Source: Streptomyces sp. 3214.6 (GTDB lineage: Bacteria; Actinomycetota; Actinomycetes; Streptomycetales; Streptomycetaceae). Taken from it: a stretch of DNA of 64,000 bases. Under the pieces are notes generated by a model. That model searched no databases. It saw only the letters and a list, made by a program, of their open reading frames with translations, and was not told the origin of the DNA. The translations under genes and the position numbers were made by a program. The stretch covers positions 8,432,001 through 8,496,000 of the forward strand of contig NZ_LT670819.1 of the NCBI RefSeq assembly GCF_900129855.1. The letters run 5' to 3'. This document shows, piece after piece, positions 33,203 through 41,298 of this stretch; positions within the stretch are counted from its first letter, which is position 1, and the number at the start of each line of letters is the position of its first letter.

Positions 33203-34573
33203 ATGACCGCATCCATTGACGCCCCCCATCGCGGGCGCACCACCACCGCAGAACTCGTCCGCCAGGACCGGGAGCGGATCCTGCATCCGCTGCTGCCCGA
33301 AGGGCGCGACGACAGGACGGTCCTCGTCGGCGGCGACGGCTGCCGGGTGCGCGACGCGGACGGACGGGAGTACCTGGACGCGTCGGCGGTGCTCGGGCTG
33401 ATGCAGGTCGGGCACGGGCGGCGGGAGATCGCCGAGGCGGCCGCGGCCCAGATGAGCGCGCTGGACTGCTTCCACACCTGGGGGACGATCACCAACGACA
33501 AGGCGATCGAGCTGGCGGTACGGCTGACCGATCTGGCGCCGGCCGGCCTGGACCGGGTCTTCTTCACCAGCGGCGGCGCCGAGGGCAACGAGATCGCCCT
33601 GCGCATGGCGCGGTACTACCACCACCGCCGGGGCGCGTCCGAGCGCACCTGGATCCTGTCCCGGCACAGCGCCTACCACGGCATCGGCTACGGCAGCGGC
33701 AGCCTGTCCGGATCACCGCTGTACCGCGAGGGCTTCGGCCCGGTCGTCCCCGACGTGCACTTCCTGACCCCGCCCCACCCCTACCAGCGGTCGCTGTACG
33801 ACGGTGCGGACCCGACCGACTTCTGCGTCCGTGAGCTGGAGGCGGCGATCGAGCGGATCGGCGCCCACCGGATCGCGGCGATGATCGGCGAGCCCGTCAT
33901 GGGGGGCTACGGAGCCGTCGTCCCGCCGCCCGACTACTGGCCGCGCGTGGCCGAGGTACTGCGCCGGCACGGCATCCTGCTGATCTTCGACGAGGTGGTG
34001 ACCGCCTTCGGACGGACCGGTCGCTGGTTCGGGGCGGAGCACTTCGGCGTCGTGCCGGACGTGCTGGTGACCGCCAAGGGCATCACGTCCGGCTACGTCC
34101 CGCACGGCGCCGTGCTGGTGCGCGAGGAGGTCGCCGAGGTCATCGGACAGGGCGGCGGCTTCCCCATCGGCTACACCTACACCGGGCACCCCACGGCGTG
34201 CGCGGTGGCCCTCGCCAACCTCGACATCATCGAACGGGAGTCCCTGCTCGACAACGCCACCGCGGTCGGCGGCCACCTCGCGGCCGGGCTGAGCACCCTC
34301 CTGGACCTGCCGGCCGTGGGCGACGTACGGCAGATCGGCCTGATGCTCGCGGTGCAGCTGGTGTCCGACAAGGAGACCCGGGAGGACCTGCCCGGCGGCA
34401 CGCTGCGGGTGGCCGACCGGCTGCGCGAGGACGCCGGGATCGTCGTCCGCAACAATCCGCACGCGCTGATCGTCGCCCCGCCGCTGGTCATCGACCGGGC
34501 CACCGCCGACGAACTCGTCGACGGCATGCGCTCGGTCCTGGAACGCCTCGGGACGGACGGGGTCGTCCACTGA
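33203..34573 (+). CDS. cvm6: Class III PLP aminotransferase (Cvm6-like)
   Basis: 456 residues. VRDADGREYLDASAVLG, FFTSGGAEGNEIALRMAR, ILLIFDEVVTAFGRTGRWFG (PLP aspartate) and LVTAKGITSGYVPHG with K292 are the marks of fold type I class III omega-aminotransferases. S. clavuligerus Cvm6 is an aminotransferase required for 5S-clavams, thought to act on the amino group of clavaminic acid, producing an aldehyde or oxo side chain. ATG 33203 has GGAGG about 11 nt upstream. It is divergent from cvm5 with a 227-bp shared control region. Just after the stop lies an array of 8-bp repeats and then a terminator. Confidence 0.85.
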   Translation: MTASIDAPHRGRTTTAELVRQDRERILHPLLPEGRDDRTVLVGGDGCRVRDADGREYLDASAVLGLMQVGHGRREIAEAAAAQMSALDCFHTWGTITNDKAIELAVRLTDLAPAGLDRVFFTSGGAEGNEIALRMARYYHHRRGASERTWILSRHSAYHGIGYGSGSLSGSPLYREGFGPVVPDVHFLTPPHPYQRSLYDGADPTDFCVRELEAAIERIGAHRIAAMIGEPVMGGYGAVVPPPDYWPRVAEVLRRHGILLIFDEVVTAFGRTGRWFGAEHFGVVPDVLVTAKGITSGYVPHGAVLVREEVAEVIGQGGGFPIGYTYTGHPTACAVALANLDIIERESLLDNATAVGGHLAAGLSTLLDLPAVGDVRQIGLMLAVQLVSDKETREDLPGGTLRVADRLREDAGIVVRNNPHALIVAPPLVIDRATADELVDGMRSVLERLGTDGVVH

Positions 34574-34580
34574 CCCACCA

Positions 34581-34644
34581 CATGACCGCATGACCGCATG
34601 ACCGCATGACCGCATGACCGCATGACCGCATGACCGCATGACCG
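34581..34644. repeat. Eight tandem copies of CATGACCG
   Basis: A perfect 8-bp unit repeated eight times, starting 7 bp after the cvm6-like stop codon and running into the left arm of a terminator stem. It is a variable-number tandem repeat by structure. The copies lack spacers and are unrelated to CRISPR. Confidence 0.95.
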
Positions 34645-34698
34645 CGCGCCGTGGCACCGGCGGCCCGAGAGGGCGGCACCGGCGCCACGGCGCGCGGT
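34641..34698. terminator. 15-bp-stem hairpin between convergent cvm6-like and aldo-keto reductase genes
   Basis: Perfect arms 34641-34655 and 34684-34698 with a 28-base GC-rich loop that could form a smaller inner stem. It lies between convergent genes, as expected of a two-way terminator. Its left arm is partly built from the last CATGACCG repeat. Confidence 0.8.
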
Positions 34699-34728
34699 CA
34701 TGTGCCCGCGACACGCCCGGTGACGTGC

Positions 34729-35727
34729 TCAGTTGCCGGTCATGGCCAGCATCTCCAGCCGGTAGCGCTCGCCGTGGACCGGTGTGCCGGCGATCACCGC
34801 GTCCACGGCGGCCAGTTCCGCCGGACCCAGCGGCAGAGCGGCCGCTACGACGTTGTCCGCGAGATGCGCCGGATCGCAGGTGCCGGGGACGGGGACGACA
34901 TCGGGGCCGCGGTGCTGCACCCAGGCCAGGGCGAGTTGCGCAACGCTCACCCCCAACCCCTCGGCGACGGCGCCCAGCCGCCGCACCAGCGCCAGATTGC
35001 GCCCGAGGTTCGCGGCGGCGAAGCGCGGCTGGGCGCGCCGGAAGTCGTCGGCCGCCAGGTCGTCCGTTGAACGGATCGTCCCGGTGAGGAAACCGCGGCC
35101 CAGGGGGGCGTAGGCGACCAACCCGATCCCCAGCTCCCGGCAGGCCGGCACCACCTCGTCCTCGATGCCCCGCGACCACAGGCTCCACTCGCTCTGCACG
35201 GCGCTGACCGGACACACGGCGTCGGCACGCCGCACCGTGGCGGCCGAGGGCTCCGACAGACCGAAGTGGCGGACCTTGCCCTCCCGCACCAACTCGGCGA
35301 CCGCCCCGGCCGTCTCCTCGACCGGCACCGACGGATCGATCCAGTGCTGGTAGTACAGGTCGATGCGGTCCGTGCGCAGCCGCCGCAAGGAGTCCTCGCA
35401 GGCCCTGCGGACGTACTCGGGCCGGCCACACAGCCCCAAAAACGCCCCGTCGGGCGACCGCAGCATGCCGAACTTCGTCGCGATCACCACCTCGTCACGC
35501 CGGTCCGCCAGCACCGCGCCCAGCAACTCCTCGCCCGCGCCGACGCCCTGGACGTCGGCCGTGTCGAACAGCGTCACCCCCGCGTCGAGCGCCGCCCGCA
35601 GCGTCCGGACGGCCGCCGCCCGATCCGGCCGCCCGTAGAAGGCAGTGGTGGGCAGGCAGCCGAACCCCTGGCAGCTCACCCGAAGGTCGCGCAGCTCACG
35701 CGACGGCAGAACGGACGTGGCACACAT
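34729..35727 (-). CDS. cvm1: Aldo/keto reductase (Cvm1-like)
   Basis: 332 residues of the aldo-keto reductase TIM barrel. VTLFDTADVQGVGAGEELLG holds the catalytic aspartate and, unusually, VQG where the active-site tyrosine (usually YG) stands; EVVIATKFG has the lysine and DLYYQHWIDP the histidine. The NADPH site is near PVPGTCDPAHLADN. S. clavuligerus cvm1 is a 5S-clavam aldo-keto reductase, so reduction of a clavam aldehyde to an alcohol such as 2-hydroxymethylclavam is the obvious role, though the missing tyrosine is a caution. ATG 35727 has GGAGG at 7 nt and faces ceaS across about 208 bp. Confidence 0.83.
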   Translation of the reverse strand: MCATSVLPSRELRDLRVSCQGFGCLPTTAFYGRPDRAAAVRTLRAALDAGVTLFDTADVQGVGAGEELLGAVLADRRDEVVIATKFGMLRSPDGAFLGLCGRPEYVRRACEDSLRRLRTDRIDLYYQHWIDPSVPVEETAGAVAELVREGKVRHFGLSEPSAATVRRADAVCPVSAVQSEWSLWSRGIEDEVVPACRELGIGLVAYAPLGRGFLTGTIRSTDDLAADDFRRAQPRFAAANLGRNLALVRRLGAVAEGLGVSVAQLALAWVQHRGPDVVPVPGTCDPAHLADNVVAAALPLGPAELAAVDAVIAGTPVHGERYRLEMLAMTGN

Positions 35728-35935
35728 GGGCGGCCTCCTGGTACGTCGATGCCCGCGGGGGGTTCCCCTGAGCGGAGATGACAGCGGCCCGCGGTGGCGT
35801 CGCGCTGGACGGTCCACCGACCGCGGACCCCCCACATCCCTGCCCACCGGTGGCAAGCCGGAGATCAACCGGCCCGCAAGAGCCCTCGTCGACAGTGGTC
35901 GGCGACCCCTTCCCCCCAAGGAATCGAGGCTCACC

Positions 35936-37639
35936 GTGGCGAAGACAACGAAGTCGCAGACGGCAGTGAAGGCGACGAAGACCACCGCCGAGGTCATGCT
36001 GAAGCGGCTGCACGACTACGGCGTCGACCACGTCTTCGGCGTCGTCGGACGCGAGGCCGAGGCCATCCTCTTCGACGAGGTGGACGGCCTGGACTTCGTC
36101 CTCACCCGGCACGAGTTCACCGCCGGGGTGATGGCCGACGTGCTCGCCCGGCTCACCAACCGCCCCCAGGCCTGCTTCGCGACGCTCGGCCCCGGCATGA
36201 CCAACCTGTCCACGGGCGTCGCCACCTCGGCGCTGGACCGCAGTTCGGTCATCGCGCTGGCCGCCCAGTCCGAGTCGTACGACTGCTTCCCCAACGTCAC
36301 CCACCAGTGCGTCGACAGCGTCGCCGTCATGGCCCCGATGACGAAGTTCAGCGCCCAGCTCGAGCGCGGCGCGGACATCGTCTCCCTCGTCGACTCCGCC
36401 GTCCTCAACAGCACCACGGAACCCGTCGGGCCGAGCTTCATCAGCCTGCCCGTGGACCTGCTCGGCGCGGACGTCGACGGCGACCTGGGCGACTCGCCCC
36501 ACATCGACGCCGGCAAGAAGGTGCTGATCGACCCCTCCTGGCAGGACAGCGTCCCGCGGATCGCCCGTCTGCTCGCCGAGGCCGAGCACCCGGTGCTGAT
36601 CGTCGGCAGCGCCCTGATCCGCGCCGGCGCGGTCGACGCCCTGCGCGCGTTCGCCGAGCGGCTGCGCATCCCCGTCGTCACCACCTACACCGCCAAGGGC
36701 GTGCTGCCCCACGAGCACCCCCTCAACTACGGCGCCGTCAGCGGCTACATGGACGGCATCCTGGACTTCCCCGCCCTGGACCACATCTTCGGCCCCGCCG
36801 ACCTCGTCATCGCCCTCGGCTACGACTACGCCGAGGACCTGCGCCCCTCCATGTGGACGCGCGGCAAGGACAAGACCGTCGTGCGCGTCTCCCCCTCCGT
36901 CAACCCCATCCCGGGCGTCTTCCGCCCCGACCTCGACGTGGTCGTCGACCCCGGGTTCCTCATCGAGGCCCTCGACAAGGCCACCGCCGGCGCCGGCGCC
37001 AAGACCCCGCACGACATCGAGCCGCTGCGCGCCAGGATCGCCGAGTTCCTCGCCGACGCGGAGCACTACGAGGACGGCATGCGGGTGCACCAGGTCATCG
37101 ACTGCATGAACGCCGTCCTCGACAACGGGACGTTCGTCAGCGACATCGGCTTCTTCCGCCACTACGGAGTCCTGTTCGCCAAGGCCGACCAGCCCTACGG
37201 CTTCCTCACCTCCGCCGGCTGCAGCAGCTTCGGCTACGGTCTGCCCGCCGCGATGGCCGCCCAGATCGCCCGCCCCGACCAGCCCGTCTTCCTCATCGCG
37301 GGCGACGGCGGCTTCCACTCCAACAGCGCCGACCTGGAAACCGCGGTACGCCTCAACCTGCCGCTGGTCATGGTCGTGGTCAACAACGACCGCAACGGCC
37401 TCATCGAGCTGTACCAGAACAAGGGCCACAGCCGCTCGCACGCCCCGGCCGTGCGCTTCCAGAGCGTCGACTTCGTGCAGCTCGCCGAGGCCAACGGCTG
37501 CGACGCGGTGCGCGCCACCGACCGCGCCTCGCTGCTGGAGGCGCTGCGCAAGGGCGCCGAGCTGGGCCGGCCGTTCCTGATCGAGGTGCCGGTGGCCTAC
37601 GACTTCCAGTCCGGCGGCTTCGACGCCCTCGACATCTGA
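35936..37639 (+). CDS. ceaS: N2-(2-carboxyethyl)arginine synthase
   Basis: 567 residues, thiamine diphosphate enzyme of the acetolactate synthase fold. It joins arginine with glyceraldehyde-3-phosphate to make carboxyethylarginine, the first committed step to all clavams. E60 in VLTRHEFTAGVMADV is the cofactor-activating glutamate; GDGGFHSNSAD at about 456 with NND about 27 residues on is the Mg-ThDP motif. FGVVGREAEAILFDEVDG and TLGPGMTNLSTGVATSALDR resemble CeaS rather than IlvB: the usual IlvB FAD-site and regulatory-subunit features are not evident. GTG 35936. It heads the operon ceaS-bls-pah/cas, five bp from bls. Confidence 0.92.
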   Translation: MAKTTKSQTAVKATKTTAEVMLKRLHDYGVDHVFGVVGREAEAILFDEVDGLDFVLTRHEFTAGVMADVLARLTNRPQACFATLGPGMTNLSTGVATSALDRSSVIALAAQSESYDCFPNVTHQCVDSVAVMAPMTKFSAQLERGADIVSLVDSAVLNSTTEPVGPSFISLPVDLLGADVDGDLGDSPHIDAGKKVLIDPSWQDSVPRIARLLAEAEHPVLIVGSALIRAGAVDALRAFAERLRIPVVTTYTAKGVLPHEHPLNYGAVSGYMDGILDFPALDHIFGPADLVIALGYDYAEDLRPSMWTRGKDKTVVRVSPSVNPIPGVFRPDLDVVVDPGFLIEALDKATAGAGAKTPHDIEPLRARIAEFLADAEHYEDGMRVHQVIDCMNAVLDNGTFVSDIGFFRHYGVLFAKADQPYGFLTSAGCSSFGYGLPAAMAAQIARPDQPVFLIAGDGGFHSNSADLETAVRLNLPLVMVVVNNDRNGLIELYQNKGHSRSHAPAVRFQSVDFVQLAEANGCDAVRATDRASLLEALRKGAELGRPFLIEVPVAYDFQSGGFDALDI

Positions 37640-37644
37640 CCGCC

Positions 37645-39192
37645 ATGCTGGGACCGAATCTCGTCTCGGGCTTCAGTGTCCGCGTCTCATGGGCGTCCGG
37701 CCCCGCGACGCCCACGGCACCGCAGTTCGCGACCCAGGGACACCACATACCTGTCGAGGCGGCGTACGCGGGGCGCATGCTGCGCGGCACGGCCGTCTGC
37801 CTCGGAACGCCGGCCGCCCTCGCCAGGGACGGCGCCACTCATCTGCTGCTGGGAGGTGAGATCTACAACCGGGAGGCGATCGCCGGGGCCGTCGGCAACG
37901 CCTTCCTGACCCACGGCAGCGACGCCGAACTCGTCCTGGCGGCCTGGCTGCACTGGGGCATCAGCGCCTTCCGGATCCTCAACGGCCGCTTCGCCGCGGT
38001 GATCCTCGACAGCGGCGGCCGAATCGTCCTCGCCACCGACCACGCCGGCTCCTTCCCGCTGTGGGTACGGGCGGACGAATACGGAGTCGACGTCTCCAGC
38101 GAGGCCAAGACCCTCGCCCGCGGCAAGAGCCTCGCCGTGGACGTGCCCGGGGCCCAGCTGATCCCGCGCGGCGCGGGCGTGCACCGGGTGCCCGCCGGCA
38201 CCGCGCTGATCCTGGAGACCGTCCAGGGCGAGGTCCGTACCTCCTCCGTGGTGCGGACCTGGGCCCCGCCGCTGTCCCGGACGGCACCCGCCCCGGACGC
38301 CGCCGTGGCCAAAGTCCGCGAGCTGCTCGGCGAGGCCGTCCGCACCCGGCTGCGCGACGAAAGCGAGCCGACCGTGGTGCTGTCGGGAGGCATCGACTCC
38401 AGCGGGGTGGCCGCCCACGCGGTGGCGCACAGCGCACTCGTGCACACCGTGTCCATGGGCACCGACGTCTCCGACGAGTTCGAGGCCGCCGCGGCCGTGG
38501 CCGGCCACCTCGGCACCGACCACCAGGAGATCTCAGTCGACAGCGCGGACCTGGTGCGCGAACTGCCCTGGGCGGTCTGGGCGGCCGAGATCACCGACCA
38601 CACCATCCTGGAGTACCTCCTTCCGCTGGTCGCCCTGTACCGGCGGCTGCCCCCCGGCCCCCGCCGGATCCTCACGGGCTACGGGGCCGACATCCCGCTC
38701 GGCGGCATGCACCGGCGCACCGAACGGCTGGACTTCCTGGACGCCGTCATCGCCCATGACATGGCCACCTTCGACGGGCTGAACGAGATGTCCCCCGTGG
38801 TGTCCGGGGTGGCGGGGATCTGGTCGACCCACCCCTACTGGGACCGGGATGTGCTCGACTGCCTCGTCACGCTCGACGCCGGGCTCAAACGCCGCTACGG
38901 CAGGGACAAGTGGGTCCTGCGGGAGTCGCTCACGGGCATGCTCCCGGACGCGACGCTGGCCCGGCCCAAACTCGGCATCCACGAGGGATCCGGTACCACC
39001 AGCGCCTGGACCGCGGAACTCCTCGGACGGGGCGTGCCCGAGGAGAAGGTCGAGGAGGCCAAGGCGGCGATGGCCCGCCGCATGCACGAGCTGATAGTGC
39101 TCGGTGGCGAACGGCCCGAGGACGTCTCCTTCGACGAGGTCCTGCTCTCCACCGAATCCGCACTGCGTCTGGAAAGGCGAACGGTGACATGA
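37645..39192 (+). CDS. bls: Beta-lactam synthetase
   Basis: 515 residues, close to the 513 of S. clavuligerus BLS. It closes carboxyethylarginine to the monocyclic beta-lactam deoxyguanidinoproclavaminate, using ATP. The N-terminal glutaminase-like domain has lost its catalytic Cys2 (sequence begins MLGPNLVSG), as in BLS but unlike asparagine synthetase B. The C-terminal domain has the PP-loop VLSGGIDSSGVAAHA (247-254), ILTGYGADIPLGG with the tyrosine of the Tyr-Glu dyad region, and LARPKLGIHEGSG with the catalytic lysine. ATG 37645 is 5 bp after ceaS; the stop overlaps the next ATG, so translation is coupled. Confidence 0.93.
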   Translation: MLGPNLVSGFSVRVSWASGPATPTAPQFATQGHHIPVEAAYAGRMLRGTAVCLGTPAALARDGATHLLLGGEIYNREAIAGAVGNAFLTHGSDAELVLAAWLHWGISAFRILNGRFAAVILDSGGRIVLATDHAGSFPLWVRADEYGVDVSSEAKTLARGKSLAVDVPGAQLIPRGAGVHRVPAGTALILETVQGEVRTSSVVRTWAPPLSRTAPAPDAAVAKVRELLGEAVRTRLRDESEPTVVLSGGIDSSGVAAHAVAHSALVHTVSMGTDVSDEFEAAAAVAGHLGTDHQEISVDSADLVRELPWAVWAAEITDHTILEYLLPLVALYRRLPPGPRRILTGYGADIPLGGMHRRTERLDFLDAVIAHDMATFDGLNEMSPVVSGVAGIWSTHPYWDRDVLDCLVTLDAGLKRRYGRDKWVLRESLTGMLPDATLARPKLGIHEGSGTTSAWTAELLGRGVPEEKVEEAKAAMARRMHELIVLGGERPEDVSFDEVLLSTESALRLERRTVT

Positions 39193-41201
39193 GCGACAGC
39201 ACCGAGTTCGGCCTGCCCGAGGACCCGCAGCGGCCACGGGCCCAGGTACGCTCCGGCGTCTCACCCCGCTATGCGCAACTGGCCACGTTCATGCGGCTGC
39301 GCCACGACCCCGCCCCCGTCGGCCGGGACGTGGTGGTCGTCGGCGCCCCCTACGACGGCGGCACCAGCTACCGGCCGGGGGCACGCTTCGCCCCCCGGGC
39401 CATCCGGCACGAGTCGTGCCTCATCCACGGCACGGGCATCGACCGCGGCCCGAACGTCTTCGAGCTCATCGACGTCGTGGACGGCGGCGACATCGACCTC
39501 AGTCCGTTCTCCATGGACCTCGCCATGGAGACCGCCACCGAGGCGCTCACCTCCCTGCTGGCCGACAACGCCGCCTTCCTGATGCTCGGCGGCGACCACT
39601 CCCTGTCGCTGGCGGCCCTGCGGGCGGTACGGCGCAAGCACGGCAAGGTCGCCGTACTGCACCTGGACGCGCACAGCGACACCAACCCGCCCGTGTACGG
39701 CGGCACCTACCACCACGGCACCCCGTTCCGCTGGGCCATCGAGGAAGGCCTGATCGAGCCGGGACACATGGTGCAGCTCGGCATCCGGGGCCACAACCCG
39801 AGGCCGGACTCGCTGGACTACGCCCGCGGCCACGGCGTACGCGTCATCACCGCCCAGGAGTGCGCGGACCGGCCGCTCGCGGACGTCGCCGGCGAGATCC
39901 GCGACGTCGTGGGCGGCCTGCCGCTGTACGTGTCGGTCGACATCGACGTCGTCGACCCCGCCCACGCCCCCGGCACCGGCACCCCCGCCCCCGGCGGACT
40001 GTCCTCACGGGAGGTGCTGTCACTGCTCTCCCTCGTCGGCGACCTCAACCCGGTCGGCTTCGACGTCGTCGAGGTCTCGCCGACCTACGACCACTCCGGC
40101 ATCACCGCACTCCTCGCCGCCGAGATCGGCGCCGAACTGCTCTACCAGTACGCCCGCGGCACGGGCCGGACCCGAACGCCGGCACCGCCGCGCACCGAAG
40201 CGGAACCGAAGTCGGAAGGAAGCACCATGTCCCTGCCCGTCCCCTCCGTCGTGCGCCTGGACGACGACGCCGACCACCTGCGCGCCCTGCGCGCCCGACT
40301 GCCCCGCGTGCCGCGCCTGGACCTCTCCGGGTTCTTCGCCACCGCGGCGGAAGTGGCCCAGGAGCTTCCGCCGGAGCTGCGCAGGGCGCTGCGCGACTTC
40401 CGGCGCGAGGGCAACACCGAGGGCTATCTACTGCTGACCGGGCTGCCCGTCGAGGAGAGCGAGCTGCCCACCACGCCCACCAGCACCCCCGCTCCCGTGC
40501 AGCGCCCCCTGCTCGCCATGGAGGCCTGGCTGGCCCTGGTCGGCCGTGAGCTCGGTCTGCCCACCGGATACCAGGAGCTGCGCGAGGGGACCGTCCTGCA
40601 GGACGTCTATCCGTCGCCGAACGCCCACTACCTCTCGTCCGAGACCTCCGAGACGCTGCTGGAGTTCCACACCGAGATGGCGTACCACCGCCACCAGCCG
40701 CACTTCGTGATGCTCGCCTGCTCGCGGGCCGACCACGAGCGCAAGGCGGCCACGCTGGTCGGCTCCGTGCGCAAGGCGCTGACGCTCGTCGACGACAGTG
40801 TGCGCGAGGCGCTCCACCGCAAGCCGATGCGCTGCCACGTCGACATGGCCTTCCGGCCGGCCCCCGACGCGGACCCGGTCTACTCGGTCGCGGTCCTGGA
40901 CGGCCCGCGCGAGGACCCCCTGCTGGCCTACGACCGTGAACTCCTCGACCCCGTCGACCTGCCCGCCAAGCAGGCCCTCGCCACCCTGTCGGACGCGCTC
41001 GACGAGGTGACCGAGCCGGTGCTGCTCAAGCCCGGCGACCTGCTCATCGTCGACAACTACCGGACCACCCACGCACGGACGCCGTTCACTCCTCGGTGGG
41101 ACGGCAAGGACCGGTGGCTGCACCGCATGTACATCCGGGTGCCGGAGCGGATGGACGGCACCGCCGAACCGGGTGACGTGGTCGGCTTCGTCGGTCGCTG
41201 A
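39189..41201 (+). CDS. pah-cas: Proclavaminate amidinohydrolase fused in frame to clavaminate synthase
   Basis: One open frame of 670 residues holds two enzymes that are separate in S. clavuligerus. Residues 1-322 are the ureohydrolase PAH, with manganese ligands H137 (LGGDHSLS), D160/H162/D164 (LHLDAHSDTN) and D251/D253 (VSVDIDVVDPAH). Residues 323-346 form a Pro/Arg/Glu linker. Residues 347-670 are the 2-oxoglutarate/iron oxygenase CAS, with the HxE iron motif at H494/E496 (EFHTEMAYH) and distal H628 (RTTHARTPF). CAS hydroxylates, PAH then removes the guanidino group, and CAS cyclises and desaturates, so fusion joins alternating steps. No stop occurs in any frame between the domains. An internal AAGGA/ATG (40216-40229) could also yield free CAS. 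The start overlaps bls by ATGA. Confidence 0.93.
   Translation: MSDSTEFGLPEDPQRPRAQVRSGVSPRYAQLATFMRLRHDPAPVGRDVVVVGAPYDGGTSYRPGARFAPRAIRHESCLIHGTGIDRGPNVFELIDVVDGGDIDLSPFSMDLAMETATEALTSLLADNAAFLMLGGDHSLSLAALRAVRRKHGKVAVLHLDAHSDTNPPVYGGTYHHGTPFRWAIEEGLIEPGHMVQLGIRGHNPRPDSLDYARGHGVRVITAQECADRPLADVAGEIRDVVGGLPLYVSVDIDVVDPAHAPGTGTPAPGGLSSREVLSLLSLVGDLNPVGFDVVEVSPTYDHSGITALLAAEIGAELLYQYARGTGRTRTPAPPRTEAEPKSEGSTMSLPVPSVVRLDDDADHLRALRARLPRVPRLDLSGFFATAAEVAQELPPELRRALRDFRREGNTEGYLLLTGLPVEESELPTTPTSTPAPVQRPLLAMEAWLALVGRELGLPTGYQELREGTVLQDVYPSPNAHYLSSETSETLLEFHTEMAYHRHQPHFVMLACSRADHERKAATLVGSVRKALTLVDDSVREALHRKPMRCHVDMAFRPAPDADPVYSVAVLDGPREDPLLAYDRELLDPVDLPAKQALATLSDALDEVTEPVLLKPGDLLIVDNYRTTHARTPFTPRWDGKDRWLHRMYIRVPERMDGTAEPGDVVGFVGR
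40216..40229 (+). promoter_or_regulatory. Internal ribosome binding site and ATG at the CAS boundary
   Basis: AAGGA (40216-40220), six bases, then ATG 40227, which would encode a 324-residue protein matching free clavaminate synthase (325 residues in CAS1/CAS2). The codons just before use A in third position (GAA, GAA, GGA), unlike the G/C bias elsewhere, as if a former intergenic spacer had been opened for reading. It may still allow independent CAS synthesis. Confidence 0.65.
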
Positions 41202-41209
41202 GCCCCGAC

Positions 41210-41247
41210 CCGACGGGACCGGTCGCGCTCGCGGTCGGTCCCGTCGG
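41210..41247 (+). terminator. Hairpin between cas and oat
   Basis: Perfect 12-bp outer stem (41210-41221 with 41236-41247) continuing with G-U and G-C pairs to a small loop, just after the fusion gene's stop and 51 bp before oat. It may end the ceaS-bls-pah/cas transcript or weaken read-through into oat. Confidence 0.65.
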
Positions 41248-41298
41248 CGTAGCATCGTTTCCCCAGCTCAGACCTGATCAGAGAGGACCGGCACGAGG

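Noticed and set aside
34581..34644. CRISPR-like array
   Set aside because: The units are 8 bp, contiguous and without spacers, and no cas (CRISPR-associated) genes are near; the cas gene here is clavaminate synthase.
35936..37639. Acetolactate synthase of branched-chain amino-acid synthesis
   Set aside because: It sits in an operon with beta-lactam synthetase and PAH-CAS, no regulatory subunit gene is near, and the sequence resembles carboxyethylarginine synthase.
37645..39192. Asparagine synthetase B
   Set aside because: The catalytic N-terminal cysteine is absent and the C-terminal lysine region and context are those of beta-lactam synthetase.
40140..40229. Frameshift artefact creating the PAH-CAS fusion
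   Set aside because: No stop codon exists in any of the three frames in this stretch, so an indel error could not have removed one.
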